From Alteraurantiacibacter hainanensis (GTDB lineage: Bacteria > Pseudomonadota > Alphaproteobacteria > Sphingomonadales > Sphingomonadaceae): 64,000 nucleotides of DNA. Below are positions 24,494 to 32,764 of the stretch, one piece after another (positions within the stretch are counted from its first letter, which is position 1; the number at the start of each line of letters is the position of its first letter). The stretch spans positions 682,001 to 746,000 of the forward strand of contig NZ_JAZAPB010000002.1 of NCBI RefSeq assembly GCF_036321025.1. The letters run 5' to 3'. The position numbers and the translations under genes were made by a program. The notes under the pieces are model-generated. The model was not told where the DNA came from and made no database searches. It was given only the letters and a program-made list of their open reading frames with translations.

Positions 24494-25666
24494 GTGAAGA
24501 CACAGGTTTGTATCATCGGTGCGGGTCCGGCTGGCCTGCTGCTCGGCCATCTGCTGCGGGCCGAAGGCGTGGATTGCGTGGTGCTGGAGCGCAGGTCGCC
24601 CGACTACGTGCTGAGCCGCATCCGCGCAGGCGTGCTGGAAAACATCACCGTCTCGCTGATGGAGCGGCTTGGGCTGGACGGCCGCCTGAAGGCGGAGGGT
24701 CTGCCTCACGATGGCTTCAATCTCGCCGATGGCGAACGTCTCATCCGCATCGACATCGCCGAACTGACCGGCGGCCAGCAGGTGGTGGTCTACGGCCAGA
24801 CCGAGCTGACCCGCGACCTGATGGACGCGCGCGAGGAGCGCGGTCTGGAAGTGATCTACGAGGCGGAAGACGCCGCGCTGTTCGATGTCGAGAGCGATGC
24901 GCCCTACGTAACCTATTCCAGGGACGGCGCGGAGCACCGCGTGGATTGCCGCTTCATCGTCGGCTGCGACGGTTTCCACGGGCCCAGCCGCAAGGCCATT
25001 CCGGCGTCGGTGGGCAAGGAATACATGCGCGAATATCCGTTCGGCTGGCTGGGCATCCTGGCCGACGTTCCGCCCTGCAACCATGAGCTGATCTACGCCA
25101 ACCACGAACGCGGTTTTGCGCTGGCGAGCATGCGCAGCGAAACCCGCAGCCGCTATTACGTGGACGTTCCGCTGACCGACAAGGTGGAGGAATGGAGCGA
25201 CGATCGCCTGTGGGACGAACTGGCCGTGCGCCTCGGCCCGGAGGCGGCCGCGCACATCACCCGCGGCCCAGCGCTGGAAAAGAGCATTGCCCCGCTACGC
25301 AGTTTCGTCTTCGCGCCGATGCGGCACGGGTCGTTGCTGCTTTGCGGTGACAGCGCCCATATCGTGCCGCCGACCGGAGCCAAGGGTCTGAACCTTGCCG
25401 CCAGCGACGTGCACTACGCGGCAGAGGCGCTGATCGGCTTCTTCAACAAGGCGGGCAGCGACGCCATCGCCTCCTATTCCGACACCGCCCTCAGCCGGGT
25501 CTGGAAAAGCGAACGGTTCAGCTGGTCGCTGACCAAGCTGATGCACCGCTTTCCCGAAGACGGCGATTTCGAACGCGCCATGCAGGTGGCGGAGCTGGAC
25601 TACATCGCCAACAGCCGCGCAGCGCAGACCAGCATCGCCGAGAACTACGTCGGATTGCCCGTATAG
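24494..25666 (+). CDS. pobA: 4-hydroxybenzoate 3-monooxygenase (390 aa)
   Basis: A flavin monooxygenase that converts 4-hydroxybenzoate to protocatechuate using NADPH and oxygen. The N-terminus has the FAD motif I-I-G-A-G-P-A-G at residue 7, then L-E-R-R-S-P-D-Y-V-L-S-R-I-R-A-G, which contains the conserved arginine. Further on are Q-T-E-L-T-R-D-L, the D-G motif G-C-D-G-F-H-G-P-S-R, and the second FAD motif L-L-C-G-D-S-A-H-I-V-P-P-T-G-A-K-G-L-N-L-A. The length matches known PobA (about 394). The start GTG at 24494 lies after GGGGAAGAGG; an upstream ATG would add 12 atypical residues. The last 22 bases overlap the end of the transporter gene on the other strand. Confidence 0.95.
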   Translation: MKTQVCIIGAGPAGLLLGHLLRAEGVDCVVLERRSPDYVLSRIRAGVLENITVSLMERLGLDGRLKAEGLPHDGFNLADGERLIRIDIAELTGGQQVVVYGQTELTRDLMDAREERGLEVIYEAEDAALFDVESDAPYVTYSRDGAEHRVDCRFIVGCDGFHGPSRKAIPASVGKEYMREYPFGWLGILADVPPCNHELIYANHERGFALASMRSETRSRYYVDVPLTDKVEEWSDDRLWDELAVRLGPEAAAHITRGPALEKSIAPLRSFVFAPMRHGSLLLCGDSAHIVPPTGAKGLNLAASDVHYAAEALIGFFNKAGSDAIASYSDTALSRVWKSERFSWSLTKLMHRFPEDGDFERAMQVAELDYIANSRAAQTSIAENYVGLPV

Positions 25667-26973
25667 GCGTCGGCGAGATCGCCTGTTGCGGTGTCCTCCT
25701 GACGCGGCTTCGATCCGATCAGGGCGTACCAGATGATATAGACTTCGCACGCCACGGTCAGCCAGAAGCTGTTCTGCAGGCCATACATGTCGGCAAGCCA
25801 TCCCTGCACGATCACCAGCGCACCGCCCGCGATGGCCGTGATCAGGAGACCGGAGGCTTCCTCGGTCAGCGGACCGAGGCCCTTGATCCCCATCGCGAAG
25901 ATGGCGGGGAACATGATCGAGTGGCCGAGACCGACAAGGATCAGGCACCACATCGCGATTGGCCCTTCGAGTGTCGCCGCTCCTACCATCACGATCAGCG
26001 CGAAGACCGCGAAGGCGCACAGCGTCTTGTCCGCAGGGAACTTTCGCATGATGAATGCGCCGGCGAACCTTCCCACCATCATTCCGCCCCACAGCAGCAC
26101 GAGATAATTCGCCGCCTCCGCCGGGGTGATCCCGGCAATCTCGGGCAGGATGGCGAAGTTGATGAACAGGTTGGCGACACCGATTTCCGCGATCAGGTAG
26201 ATGAAGATCGCAGGTATCCCCCAGACGAGGTTGCGATGCTTCCAGAGTGACAGGTGCTTGCGCTCCTCGCGGGCGACACGGCTGGTCGCGCTGCCCAGCT
26301 TGGGCAGGTCCGAACGCCAGATGATCACTGCAATAGCGATCAGCACGAGCGCCACGAGGATATAGGGAAGCTGCGTCGCCTGGGCATCTGCAAGACGCTG
26401 AGCCTGGGTCAGCTGCGTGCCTTCCAGCGACGTTCCTCCCACTGTCCGGCTGAGAATGAGGTAGCCGCCGAAATAGGGCGCGAGGAACGTGCCGAAGCTG
26501 TTGAACGCCTGCACCAGCGTGAGCCGGGATTCCGAACTCTCCGGCGGCCCGATCACCGCGACATAGGGATTGGCGGCGACCTGCAGCAGGGTGATGCCGC
26601 TGGCGATCACGAAGAGGGCGAACAGGGTGATCGGATAGGAGGGGATCTGCGCCGCCGGCACCATGCCCAGCGCTCCTGCCGCCATTACCGCAAGACCGAT
26701 GATGATCGCTCTCTTGTATCCCGTTCTCTCGATCAGGAAGGCTGACGGCATTCCCATCACCCCATAGGCGATGAACCACACGCTCTCGATTAGCGTGGTC
26801 TCCGTGTAGTTCAGGTCGAACACGCTGCGCAGATGCGGCAGCAGCGTGTTGTTGATGACGGTGATGAAGCCCCACATGAAAAAGAGCGAGGCCAGGAGGG
26901 CCAGGGCAGGCTTGTAGTTGAGGCTGCCGGTGCCCTCGGAACCCGCGACCGCGTAATCAGGCGATCTCGACAT
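25645..26973 (-). CDS. sugar MFS transporter, fucose/glucose-galactose permease (FHS) family (442 aa)
   Basis: Twelve predicted membrane segments. The N-terminal signature F-F-M-W-G-F-I-T-V-I-N-N-T-L-L-P-H-L and the N-P-Y-V-A-V-I-G-P-P-E-S-S-E-S-R-L loop are typical of FucP/GluP/NagP proton-sugar symporters. The start has a good ribosome site (GGGAGGATTGGGAAATG on the minus strand). It is divergent from the aldonate dehydratase at 27074 over a 100-base region holding a putative GntR motif. It therefore probably imports an arabinose- or xylose-related sugar. It overlaps the pobA end by 22 bases, tail to tail. Confidence 0.9.
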   Translation of the reverse strand: MSRSPDYAVAGSEGTGSLNYKPALALLASLFFMWGFITVINNTLLPHLRSVFDLNYTETTLIESVWFIAYGVMGMPSAFLIERTGYKRAIIIGLAVMAAGALGMVPAAQIPSYPITLFALFVIASGITLLQVAANPYVAVIGPPESSESRLTLVQAFNSFGTFLAPYFGGYLILSRTVGGTSLEGTQLTQAQRLADAQATQLPYILVALVLIAIAVIIWRSDLPKLGSATSRVAREERKHLSLWKHRNLVWGIPAIFIYLIAEIGVANLFINFAILPEIAGITPAEAANYLVLLWGGMMVGRFAGAFIMRKFPADKTLCAFAVFALIVMVGAATLEGPIAMWCLILVGLGHSIMFPAIFAMGIKGLGPLTEEASGLLITAIAGGALVIVQGWLADMYGLQNSFWLTVACEVYIIWYALIGSKPRQEDTATGDLADAYTGNPT

Positions 26974-26998
26974 TTCCCAATCCTCCCAGATGCGGAGC

Positions 26999-27028
26999 TT
27001 GTCATCCGCTTATTTGTCGGAGTAATGC
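26999..27028 (+). promoter_or_regulatory. promoter with embedded GntR-type motif before the aldonate dehydratase
   Basis: A -35-like TTGTCA (26999-27004) and a -10-like TAATGC (27023-27028) are 18 bases apart. The stretch TATTTGTCGGAGTAATGC at 27011-27028 recurs almost unchanged at 29732-29749. The first part (TTTGTCGGA) recurs at 33964. All three lie between genes for pentose use, and the GntR regulator at 28862 is in the same block. I infer an operator that overlaps the -10 region. The expected transcript start is near 27035. Confidence 0.55.
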
Positions 27029-27073
27029 GTGGCAAAACCGTCGTGGTCAAGCGGTCACACGGGGGAGGACACG

Positions 27074-28858
27074 ATGACACGCAAACTTCGCAGCCGGGCC
27101 TGGTTCGACAATCCGGAAAACATCGACATGACGGCGCTTTATCTCGAGCGCTATCTGAACTTCGGACTGAGCCTGGCGGAGCTGCAATCGGGAAAGCCGA
27201 TCATCGGCATCGCGCAGACCGGCAGCGACCTTTCACCCTGCAATCGCCACCACCTCGTGCTGGCCGAGCGGATCCGCGAAGGCATACGCGAGGCCGGTGG
27301 CATCGTGCTGGAATTTCCCGTGCACCCGATCCAGGAGACCGGAAAGCGCCCGACCGCGGCCCTCGATCGCAACCTTGCCTACCTCGCGCTGGTCGAACTG
27401 ATCTACGGCTACCCCCTCGACGGCGTGGTGCTGACCACGGGCTGCGACAAGACCACGCCGGCCTGCCTTTCTGCGGCGGCTACCGTGAACATTCCGGCGA
27501 TCGCCCTCTCGGTTGGCCCGATGCTGAACGGCTGGCACAAGGGCGAGCGCACGGGGTCGGGCACTATCGTGTGGAAGGCGCGCGAGATGCTGGCCGCGGG
27601 AGAGATCGACCACACGGGTTTCGTGAAGCTGGTTGCCAGCAGCGCGCCCTCTACCGGCTATTGCAACACCATGGGTACGGCCACCACGATGAACTCGCTG
27701 GCCGAGGCGCTGGGCATGATGCTGCCCGGAAGCGCGGCGATACCCGCTCCCTATCGGGACCGGCAGGAAGCCGCCTACCTCACCGGCAAACGTATTGTCG
27801 AAATGGTGGCCGAAGACCTGAAACCGTCCGACATCATGACCCGCGAGAGCTTTCTCAATGCCATTGCCGTCAATTCGGCCATTGGCGGATCGACCAATGC
27901 GCCCATCCATCTCGCCGCGCTGGCCCGGCACCTGGGCGTCGATCTCGAGCTGAAGGACTGGCAGACGCACGGGCACGAGATTCCGCTGCTGGTCAACATG
28001 CAGCCCGCGGGCGATTACCTGGGCGAGGACTATTACCGGGCAGGCGGTGTACCGGCGGTGATCGCGCAGTTGATGGAGCAGGGCCTGATCCACGAAGGCG
28101 CGCTCACCGTGAACGGAAGGACCATCGGCGAAAACTGCCGGGGCGCGGAGATCGAGGATGAGCGGGTCATCCGTCCCTTCGACCAGCCGATCCGCAAGGA
28201 CGCGGGTTTCGTCGTGCTGACGGGCAACATCTTCGATGCCGCGATCATGAAGACCAGCGTGATCGGCGAGGAGTTTCGCAACCGCTATCTATCCAATCCC
28301 GACGATCCCGAGGCATTCGAGGGGCCGGTGATCGTGTTCGACGGGCCGGAGGACTATCACAAGCGGATCGACGATCCGTCCCTTGGCATCACAGACAGGC
28401 ACATGCTGATCATGCGCGGGGCAGGGCCCATCGGCTATCCCGGTGCAGCGGAGGTGGTGAACATGCGTCCCCCATCCTACCTGCTGACCGAAGGCATTCA
28501 TTCCCTGCCATGCATCGGCGACGGACGGCAATCGGGGACCTCGGCCAGTCCTTCCATCCTCAACGCCGCCCCCGAGGCCGCGGCGAATGGCGGGCTCGCC
28601 CTGGTCGAAACCGGAGATCGCCTGCGCATCGATCTGGGGCGCGGCGAGGTGAACCTGCTGATCGACGAAGCCGAATTACAGCGTCGTCGGGAGGCCCTGG
28701 AGGCGAAAGGCGGCTTTCCCTATCCCGCTTCTCAGACACCGTGGCAGGAGATCCAGCGCAGCCTGGTCGGACAACTCGACAAGGGTGCAATCCTCGAAGG
28801 CTCAGAGAAATACCAGCGCATCGCCCAGACCATGGGCCTGCCTCGCGACAATCACTGA
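27074..28858 (+). CDS. IlvD/Edd-family aldonate dehydratase, probable L-arabonate (or D-xylonate) dehydratase (594 aa)
   Basis: A [Fe-S]- and magnesium-dependent dehydratase that would turn a pentonate into a 2-keto-3-deoxy-pentonate. Conserved parts: S-D-L-S-P-C-N near residue 56, T-T-G-C-D-K-T-T-P-A, S-A-P-S-T-G-Y-C-N-T-M-G-T-A, G-G-S-T-N-A, and C-I-G-D-G-R-Q-S-G-T-S. It is clearly paralogous to the 594-aa xylonate dehydratase at 60820 but diverges where that one agrees with Caulobacter XylD, for example E-T-G-K-R-P against E-N-C-R-R-P. With the arabinose-type dehydrogenase and AraD1-like gene nearby, L-arabonate is the best guess. The ATG at 27074 follows GGGGGAGGAC. A GntR gene follows tail to tail. 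Confidence 0.85.
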   Translation: MTRKLRSRAWFDNPENIDMTALYLERYLNFGLSLAELQSGKPIIGIAQTGSDLSPCNRHHLVLAERIREGIREAGGIVLEFPVHPIQETGKRPTAALDRNLAYLALVELIYGYPLDGVVLTTGCDKTTPACLSAAATVNIPAIALSVGPMLNGWHKGERTGSGTIVWKAREMLAAGEIDHTGFVKLVASSAPSTGYCNTMGTATTMNSLAEALGMMLPGSAAIPAPYRDRQEAAYLTGKRIVEMVAEDLKPSDIMTRESFLNAIAVNSAIGGSTNAPIHLAALARHLGVDLELKDWQTHGHEIPLLVNMQPAGDYLGEDYYRAGGVPAVIAQLMEQGLIHEGALTVNGRTIGENCRGAEIEDERVIRPFDQPIRKDAGFVVLTGNIFDAAIMKTSVIGEEFRNRYLSNPDDPEAFEGPVIVFDGPEDYHKRIDDPSLGITDRHMLIMRGAGPIGYPGAAEVVNMRPPSYLLTEGIHSLPCIGDGRQSGTSASPSILNAAPEAAANGGLALVETGDRLRIDLGRGEVNLLIDEAELQRRREALEAKGGFPYPASQTPWQEIQRSLVGQLDKGAILEGSEKYQRIAQTMGLPRDNH

Positions 28859-28861
28859 CGC

Positions 28862-29647
28862 TCAATCGCGAGCGGCATATTCCGCCAGCGCCTCCTGCGT
28901 GTCGCTTTGCGCCAGTCTCAGGAGTTCGCCCATGGCATTCTCGGCCGCAGAGGGATCGCTCGCCTCGATTGCCTTCAGAACCCGCTCGTGATCCGGCACG
29001 GGGTCGCGCGGGAAACCGGCGGCGCGTTGCTTGAACAGGGTGGTATAGGCCACCGCCGCGCCGATGCTGGCCCCCAGCGTCTTCATGATCTCGTTGGAAG
29101 AGGCGTTCAGCATCGCCTCGTGAAACTCCAGGTCGGCATTCCGGCCTGCTTCCGTTTCCAGACCGTTCTGCGCCATGGTCGCGAGCGCATGTTGCATCTC
29201 GGCCAGTTGATCTTCATCGCGCCGAAGCGCAGCCAGCCGGGCGATGGCGGGTTCGACGATGATGCGCATCTCGAACAGGTCGCTGACCAGTTGCGCATCC
29301 GGCTTTCCGGCGAAGGCCCAGCGCAGGATGTCGGGATCGAGCAAGTTCCAGCGCGCGCGCTCCAGCACGCGGGTGCCGGTCTTCGTGCGGCTCTCCACCA
29401 GCCCCTTGGCGGCCAGCATCTTCACCGCCTCGCGATAGGTGCCGCGCGAGATGTCGAGACGGTCTGCGGTCTGGATCTCGCCGGGCAAGGTCTCCCCGAC
29501 GGCGATGGCTCCGGTAACGATGCGCTCCCCGAGGAAATCGACCACGGCGCCGCGCACCCTGCGTCCCGAACCTCGGGGCGCATCGACGATAGCGCTGGCC
29601 TGCCGGGACCCGGCAGCCCGTTTTCCGTCAGGTTGGTCCTGTATCAT
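28862..29647 (-). CDS. GntR-family (FadR-type) regulator, probable pentose/aldonate regulator (261 aa)
   Basis: After an unusual charged N-terminal tail of about 30 residues comes a winged HTH (V-R-G-A-V-V-D-F-L-G-E-R-I to L-D-I-S-R-G-T-Y-R-E-A-V-K-M-L-A-A-K-G-L-V-E). An FCD domain follows with L-F-E-M-R-I-I-V-E-P, D-L-E-F-H-E-A-M and D-H-E-R-V-L-K. It is similar to regulators of hexuronate and galactonate genes. It lies between the aldonate dehydratase and the GH43 gene, and repeated motifs sit at both promoters (27011, 29732) and at 33964. Control by a pentonate or keto-deoxy acid is inferred. No strong ribosome site is visible before the ATG at 29647, so the start could be further in. Confidence 0.85.
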   Translation of the reverse strand: MIQDQPDGKRAAGSRQASAIVDAPRGSGRRVRGAVVDFLGERIVTGAIAVGETLPGEIQTADRLDISRGTYREAVKMLAAKGLVESRTKTGTRVLERARWNLLDPDILRWAFAGKPDAQLVSDLFEMRIIVEPAIARLAALRRDEDQLAEMQHALATMAQNGLETEAGRNADLEFHEAMLNASSNEIMKTLGASIGAAVAYTTLFKQRAAGFPRDPVPDHERVLKAIEASDPSAAENAMGELLRLAQSDTQEALAEYAARD

Positions 29648-29721
29648 CGGGAAGAGCTATCACGCCTTGCAAGGCTAAAATCAATGCGAGGACATGAATG
29701 CTGCGAAGTGGATCCGACGGT

Positions 29722-29749
29722 TTGACAACTCTATTTGTAGGAGTAATGC
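29722..29749 (+). promoter_or_regulatory. promoter with embedded GntR-type motif before the GH43 gene
   Basis: A -35 element TTGACA (29722-29727) and -10-like TAATGC (29744-29749) have a 16-base spacer. The 18 bases at 29732-29749 are TATTTGTAGGAGTAATGC, one base different from the copy at 27011. The region lies between the divergent GntR gene (start 29647) and the GH43 gene (start 29806). A hairpin starts where the transcript would begin (29757). Confidence 0.6.
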
Positions 29750-29756
29750 TTGGATC

Positions 29757-29784
29757 GAGCAGACCTGAGACAGGTCAGCTGCTC
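29757..29784 (+). promoter_or_regulatory. hairpin at the predicted 5' end of the GH43 transcript
   Basis: GAGCAGACCTG pairs with CAGGTC and TGCTC: six pairs at 29762-29767/29771-29776, an AGA loop, a 3-base bulge, and five more pairs (29757-29761/29780-29784). The predicted start of transcription, 7-8 bases after the -10 element, falls at the foot of the stem. The ribosome site of the GTG at 29806 (TCGGGGA) is just outside. It may stabilise the message or bind a regulator. Confidence 0.45.
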
Positions 29785-29805
29785 GCTATGGGTCGGGGAT
29801 CAAAC

Positions 29806-30807
29806 GTGAAACGCATCGCTGGCACCTTGCTGCTCGCCCTCTGCTCCGCAGGTTGCACCACCGGACCTGCTCCGGTCGAAGGTCGCAATTTCGTCTATGA
29901 AGGCAACCCGCTGATCCGCGACCGGCACACCGCCGATCCGGCCCCGCTCGTGGTCGACGATACGCTCTACCTCTACGTCGGACACGACGAGGCGCGCGGC
30001 GACCAGATGTTCAACATCACCGAGTGGCTTGCCTATTCCACGCGCGACATGAGGAACTGGACCTTCCACGGTCCGATCATGGAGCCCACCGACTTCGCCT
30101 GGGCATCGCGCGACGCATGGGCGAGCCAGGTCCACGAGAAGGACGGACGCTATTGGTTCTATACGGCGGTCGAACATGACGAGGCGCAGGGCAGTCACGG
30201 AAAGGCAATCGGTGTTGCCGTGGCCGACAACCCGCTCGGCCCGTTCGAGGACGCGCTGGGCCGTGCGCTCGTTAGGAACGAGGATACGCAGGGACCCCAT
30301 CACTGGGACGACATCGATCCCACCGTGTGGACCGAGGAGGACGGCACCAGCTACCTTTTCTGGGGCAATGCCAATCTCTACACCGCACAACTCAACGACG
30401 ACATGGTCAGCTTTGCAGGGCCGATCCGCCAGATCGAGATGCCCGACTTCGTGGAAGGCCCCTGGGTCTTCAAGCGCGGGGACATGTACTACCTTGTCTA
30501 TGCCTCGATGAATGAGGAGCTCGGCCCCGACGAACGCATTTCCTATGCCACCGCGCCTGCGGTGGACGGGCCGTGGACCTGGCGCGGCGAAGTAACCGGC
30601 AGCGCTGCCAACAGCTTCACGATACATCCCGGCATCGCCCAGTTCGATGGCGAGTGGTACCTGTTCTATCACGTGGGTACGCTGACCGTGGGCGATCAGG
30701 AAGGCGGCCTGGGTCGTCGCGCCGTGGCGGTGGAGCGCCTGCGTTTCGACGAGAACGGACTGATCCTGCCGGTCGAGCAGACGCAGGCGGGTATCAACGC
30801 GCCCTGA
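29806..30807 (+). CDS. GH43-type glycosidase, predicted lipoprotein (333 aa)
   Basis: A five-bladed beta-propeller glycosidase of the arabinofuranosidase/beta-xylosidase group. The three expected acids are seen: base aspartate 44 (H-T-A-D-P-A-P), pKa-setting aspartate 171 (D-D-I-D-P-T-V-W) and acid glutamate 217 (F-V-E-G-P-W-V-F). The N-terminus is a lipoprotein signal (L-L-A-L-C-S-A-G-C). The GTG at 29806, seven bases after TCGGGGA, is preferred; an in-frame ATG at 29788 would add six residues. It leads a gene set for arabinose oxidation and probably frees arabinose or xylose from side chains or oligomers in the periplasm. Confidence 0.88.
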   Translation: MKRIAGTLLLALCSAGCTTGPAPVEGRNFVYEGNPLIRDRHTADPAPLVVDDTLYLYVGHDEARGDQMFNITEWLAYSTRDMRNWTFHGPIMEPTDFAWASRDAWASQVHEKDGRYWFYTAVEHDEAQGSHGKAIGVAVADNPLGPFEDALGRALVRNEDTQGPHHWDDIDPTVWTEEDGTSYLFWGNANLYTAQLNDDMVSFAGPIRQIEMPDFVEGPWVFKRGDMYYLVYASMNEELGPDERISYATAPAVDGPWTWRGEVTGSAANSFTIHPGIAQFDGEWYLFYHVGTLTVGDQEGGLGRRAVAVERLRFDENGLILPVEQTQAGINAP

Positions 30808-30836
30808 CGCGCTATGAGATCGAACCGAGAGGACCG

Positions 30837-31832
30837 ATGACGATGTTCCTGATGCAACGGCGCGCGCCTGGCGGAAAGCGCCAGGTCCTCGCCACCCTCG
30901 ATGGCGAAACGCGCTCGGTCCTGGGCGTGCAGAGCACGATCGAGCTCGCCGAAAGGGCGATCGCGGCGGGCCTCGATCTGCGGCAGGCGGTAGAGCAGGC
31001 GGGATTCGGAGAGGCCGTCGATCCGGCAGCCGAGCTGGCTGAAGGGCACCTGATTTCGCCCGTCGATCATCCCGACCCCGCGCACCTGATCCTGACGGGC
31101 ACCGGCCTGACCCACCTCGGCAGCGCGGAGGGGCGCGATCGCATGCACAAGGCTGCGGCGAACGACGAGGCGACCGATTCCATGCGGATGTTCCTCGAAG
31201 GGCTGGAAGGTGGCAAGCCGTCCGCGGGAACGATCGGCCAGCAGCCCGAGTGGTTCTGGAAGGGCGATGGCCAGCATCTTGCCGCGCCCGAGGCCGATCT
31301 CGTTCGACCGTCCTATGCGCAAGATGGCGGAGAGGAGCCGGAGATCGCCGGTGTCTACCTGATCGGGCCGACCGGCACGCCGTTCCGTCTCGGGTTCTGC
31401 CTGGCGAACGAGTATTCCGACCATGTGACAGAGAAGCACAACTACCTCTGGCTCGCTCATTCGAAGCTGCGACAGGCATCTCTGGGACCGGAACTGCTGA
31501 TAGGCGACCTGCCGGACGATATTCGCGGAACGGCGCGTATCCGTCGTTCCGGCGTTGTCGCCTGGGAGAAGCCATTCCTCACTGGCGAAGCGAACATGGC
31601 CCACAGCATCGCCAATCTCGAGCACCACCACTTCAAGTATGGGCTGTTCCGCCGCCCCGGCGACATCCACGTGCATTTCTTCGGTACGTCCACCGCCAGC
31701 TTCGCCGATGGTTTCACGACGCAGGACGGCGACGTCTTCGAAATCGAGGCACCGCCGTTCACTCTGCCGCTTCGCAATCGGCTGGCGGCTGAACCGCGGT
31801 CCGAACAGGTGGTGGGTGTGAGCCGGCTGTGA
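30837..31832 (+). CDS. AraD1-family protein, probable 2-keto-3-deoxy-L-arabonate dehydratase (331 aa)
   Basis: A fumarylacetoacetate-hydrolase-fold protein of the GguC/AraD1 type. Typical parts are S-P-V-D-H-P-D-P-A-H-L-I-L-T-G-T-G-L-T-H, P-E-W-F-W-K-G-D-G, A-G-V-Y-L-I-G-P-T-G-T-P-F-R-L-G-F-C-L-A-N-E-Y-S-D-H, and the H-F-F-G-T-S-T-A-S-F near the end. FAH-fold dehydratases convert 2-keto-3-deoxy-pentonates to alpha-ketoglutaric semialdehyde in Weimberg-type pathways. The ATG at 30837 follows GAGAGGA. It overlaps the dehydrogenase gene by GTGA. Context with the dehydratase at 27074 and the semialdehyde dehydrogenase at 38434 fits L-arabinose. Confidence 0.82.
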   Translation: MTMFLMQRRAPGGKRQVLATLDGETRSVLGVQSTIELAERAIAAGLDLRQAVEQAGFGEAVDPAAELAEGHLISPVDHPDPAHLILTGTGLTHLGSAEGRDRMHKAAANDEATDSMRMFLEGLEGGKPSAGTIGQQPEWFWKGDGQHLAAPEADLVRPSYAQDGGEEPEIAGVYLIGPTGTPFRLGFCLANEYSDHVTEKHNYLWLAHSKLRQASLGPELLIGDLPDDIRGTARIRRSGVVAWEKPFLTGEANMAHSIANLEHHHFKYGLFRRPGDIHVHFFGTSTASFADGFTTQDGDVFEIEAPPFTLPLRNRLAAEPRSEQVVGVSRL

Positions 31833-32752
31833 CCATTCGCCTTGCCATCGTCGGACTGGGAAAGATCGCGCGCGATCAGCATTTGCCCGCAATTGCCGCC
31901 AGCGATACATTCGACTTGGCAGCCACGGTCGATCCCGCGGCTGAGAAAACGGCCGAAGCGCCGCATTTCCCTGATCTCGACAGTCTCATGAGCAGTGATG
32001 CGCAGGTCGATGCGGTGGCGGTCTGCTCGCCTCCGCAATCGCGCTATCCGCTGGCAGCGGCGGCATTGCACGCGGGCAGGCACGTGCTGTTGGAAAAGCC
32101 GCCCTGCGCAACCCTTTCCGAAGCGCACGCGCTGGCCGACCTGGCCGCGACAAAGGGCTGCACGCTCTTCACGGCCTGGCATTCGCGCTTTGCGGCTGGC
32201 GTGGTGCCTGCGCGCGAATGGCTGAAAGGCAAGGCCGTTCGATCGGTAGAAATCGACTGGCGCGAGGACGTGCGCGTCTGGCATCCGGGCCAGAAGTGGA
32301 TCTTCGAGCCTGGCGGGTTCGGCGTATTCGATCCCGCAATCAACGCCCTGTCGATCGCCACGGCCATTCTTCCGCGCGCGCTGATGGTGGAAAGCAGCGA
32401 ACTCGCCGTGCCGGCCAATTGTGCGGCGCCGATTGCCGGCCGGCTGGAGATGAAGGACGGCGAAGGCGTTCCCGTGCACCTCGACATGGATTTCCTTCAC
32501 GAGGGCCAGCAGTGCTGGGACATCGTCGTCCATACCGATGCCGGGGTTCTCGTCCTCTCCATGGGCGGCAGCGTCCTGCAGACGCCCGACGGACGAGAGG
32601 AAGGCGAGGACCGCGAATATGCCGGGGTCTACTCGGCCTTCGCGGATGCCATTCAATCAGGTCGGAGCGATATCGATTTCGCTCCCCTGCGGCTGGTTGC
32701 CGACGCCTTTCTGCGGGCGCGAACATCGCGCGCGCCCGCCTTTCACGAATAG
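31829..32752 (+). CDS. Gfo/Idh/MocA oxidoreductase, probable L-arabinose (D-galactose) 1-dehydrogenase (307 aa)
   Basis: The N-terminal Rossmann motif I-V-G-L-G-K-I-A-R-D-Q-H-L-P-A-I is followed by C-S-P-P-Q-S-R-Y, L-L-E-K-P-P and T-A-W-H-S-R-F-A, all matching Azospirillum-type L-arabinose 1-dehydrogenase and its relatives (about 309 aa). It would oxidise arabinose to arabonolactone in the cytoplasm with NAD(P). The start is GTG at 31829 in a GTGA overlap with the AraD1-like gene, so the two are probably co-translated. Galactose is an alternative substrate known for this family. Confidence 0.85.
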   Translation: MTIRLAIVGLGKIARDQHLPAIAASDTFDLAATVDPAAEKTAEAPHFPDLDSLMSSDAQVDAVAVCSPPQSRYPLAAAALHAGRHVLLEKPPCATLSEAHALADLAATKGCTLFTAWHSRFAAGVVPAREWLKGKAVRSVEIDWREDVRVWHPGQKWIFEPGGFGVFDPAINALSIATAILPRALMVESSELAVPANCAAPIAGRLEMKDGEGVPVHLDMDFLHEGQQCWDIVVHTDAGVLVLSMGGSVLQTPDGREEGEDREYAGVYSAFADAIQSGRSDIDFAPLRLVADAFLRARTSRAPAFHE

Positions 32753-32764
32753 AAGACCGCAGCC

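Noticed and set aside
27130..27160. GAGCGCTAT inside the aldonate dehydratase gene as another XylR site
   Set aside because: It shares only the AGCGCT core and lies within coding sequence; the flanking TGGT/ACCA arms are missing.
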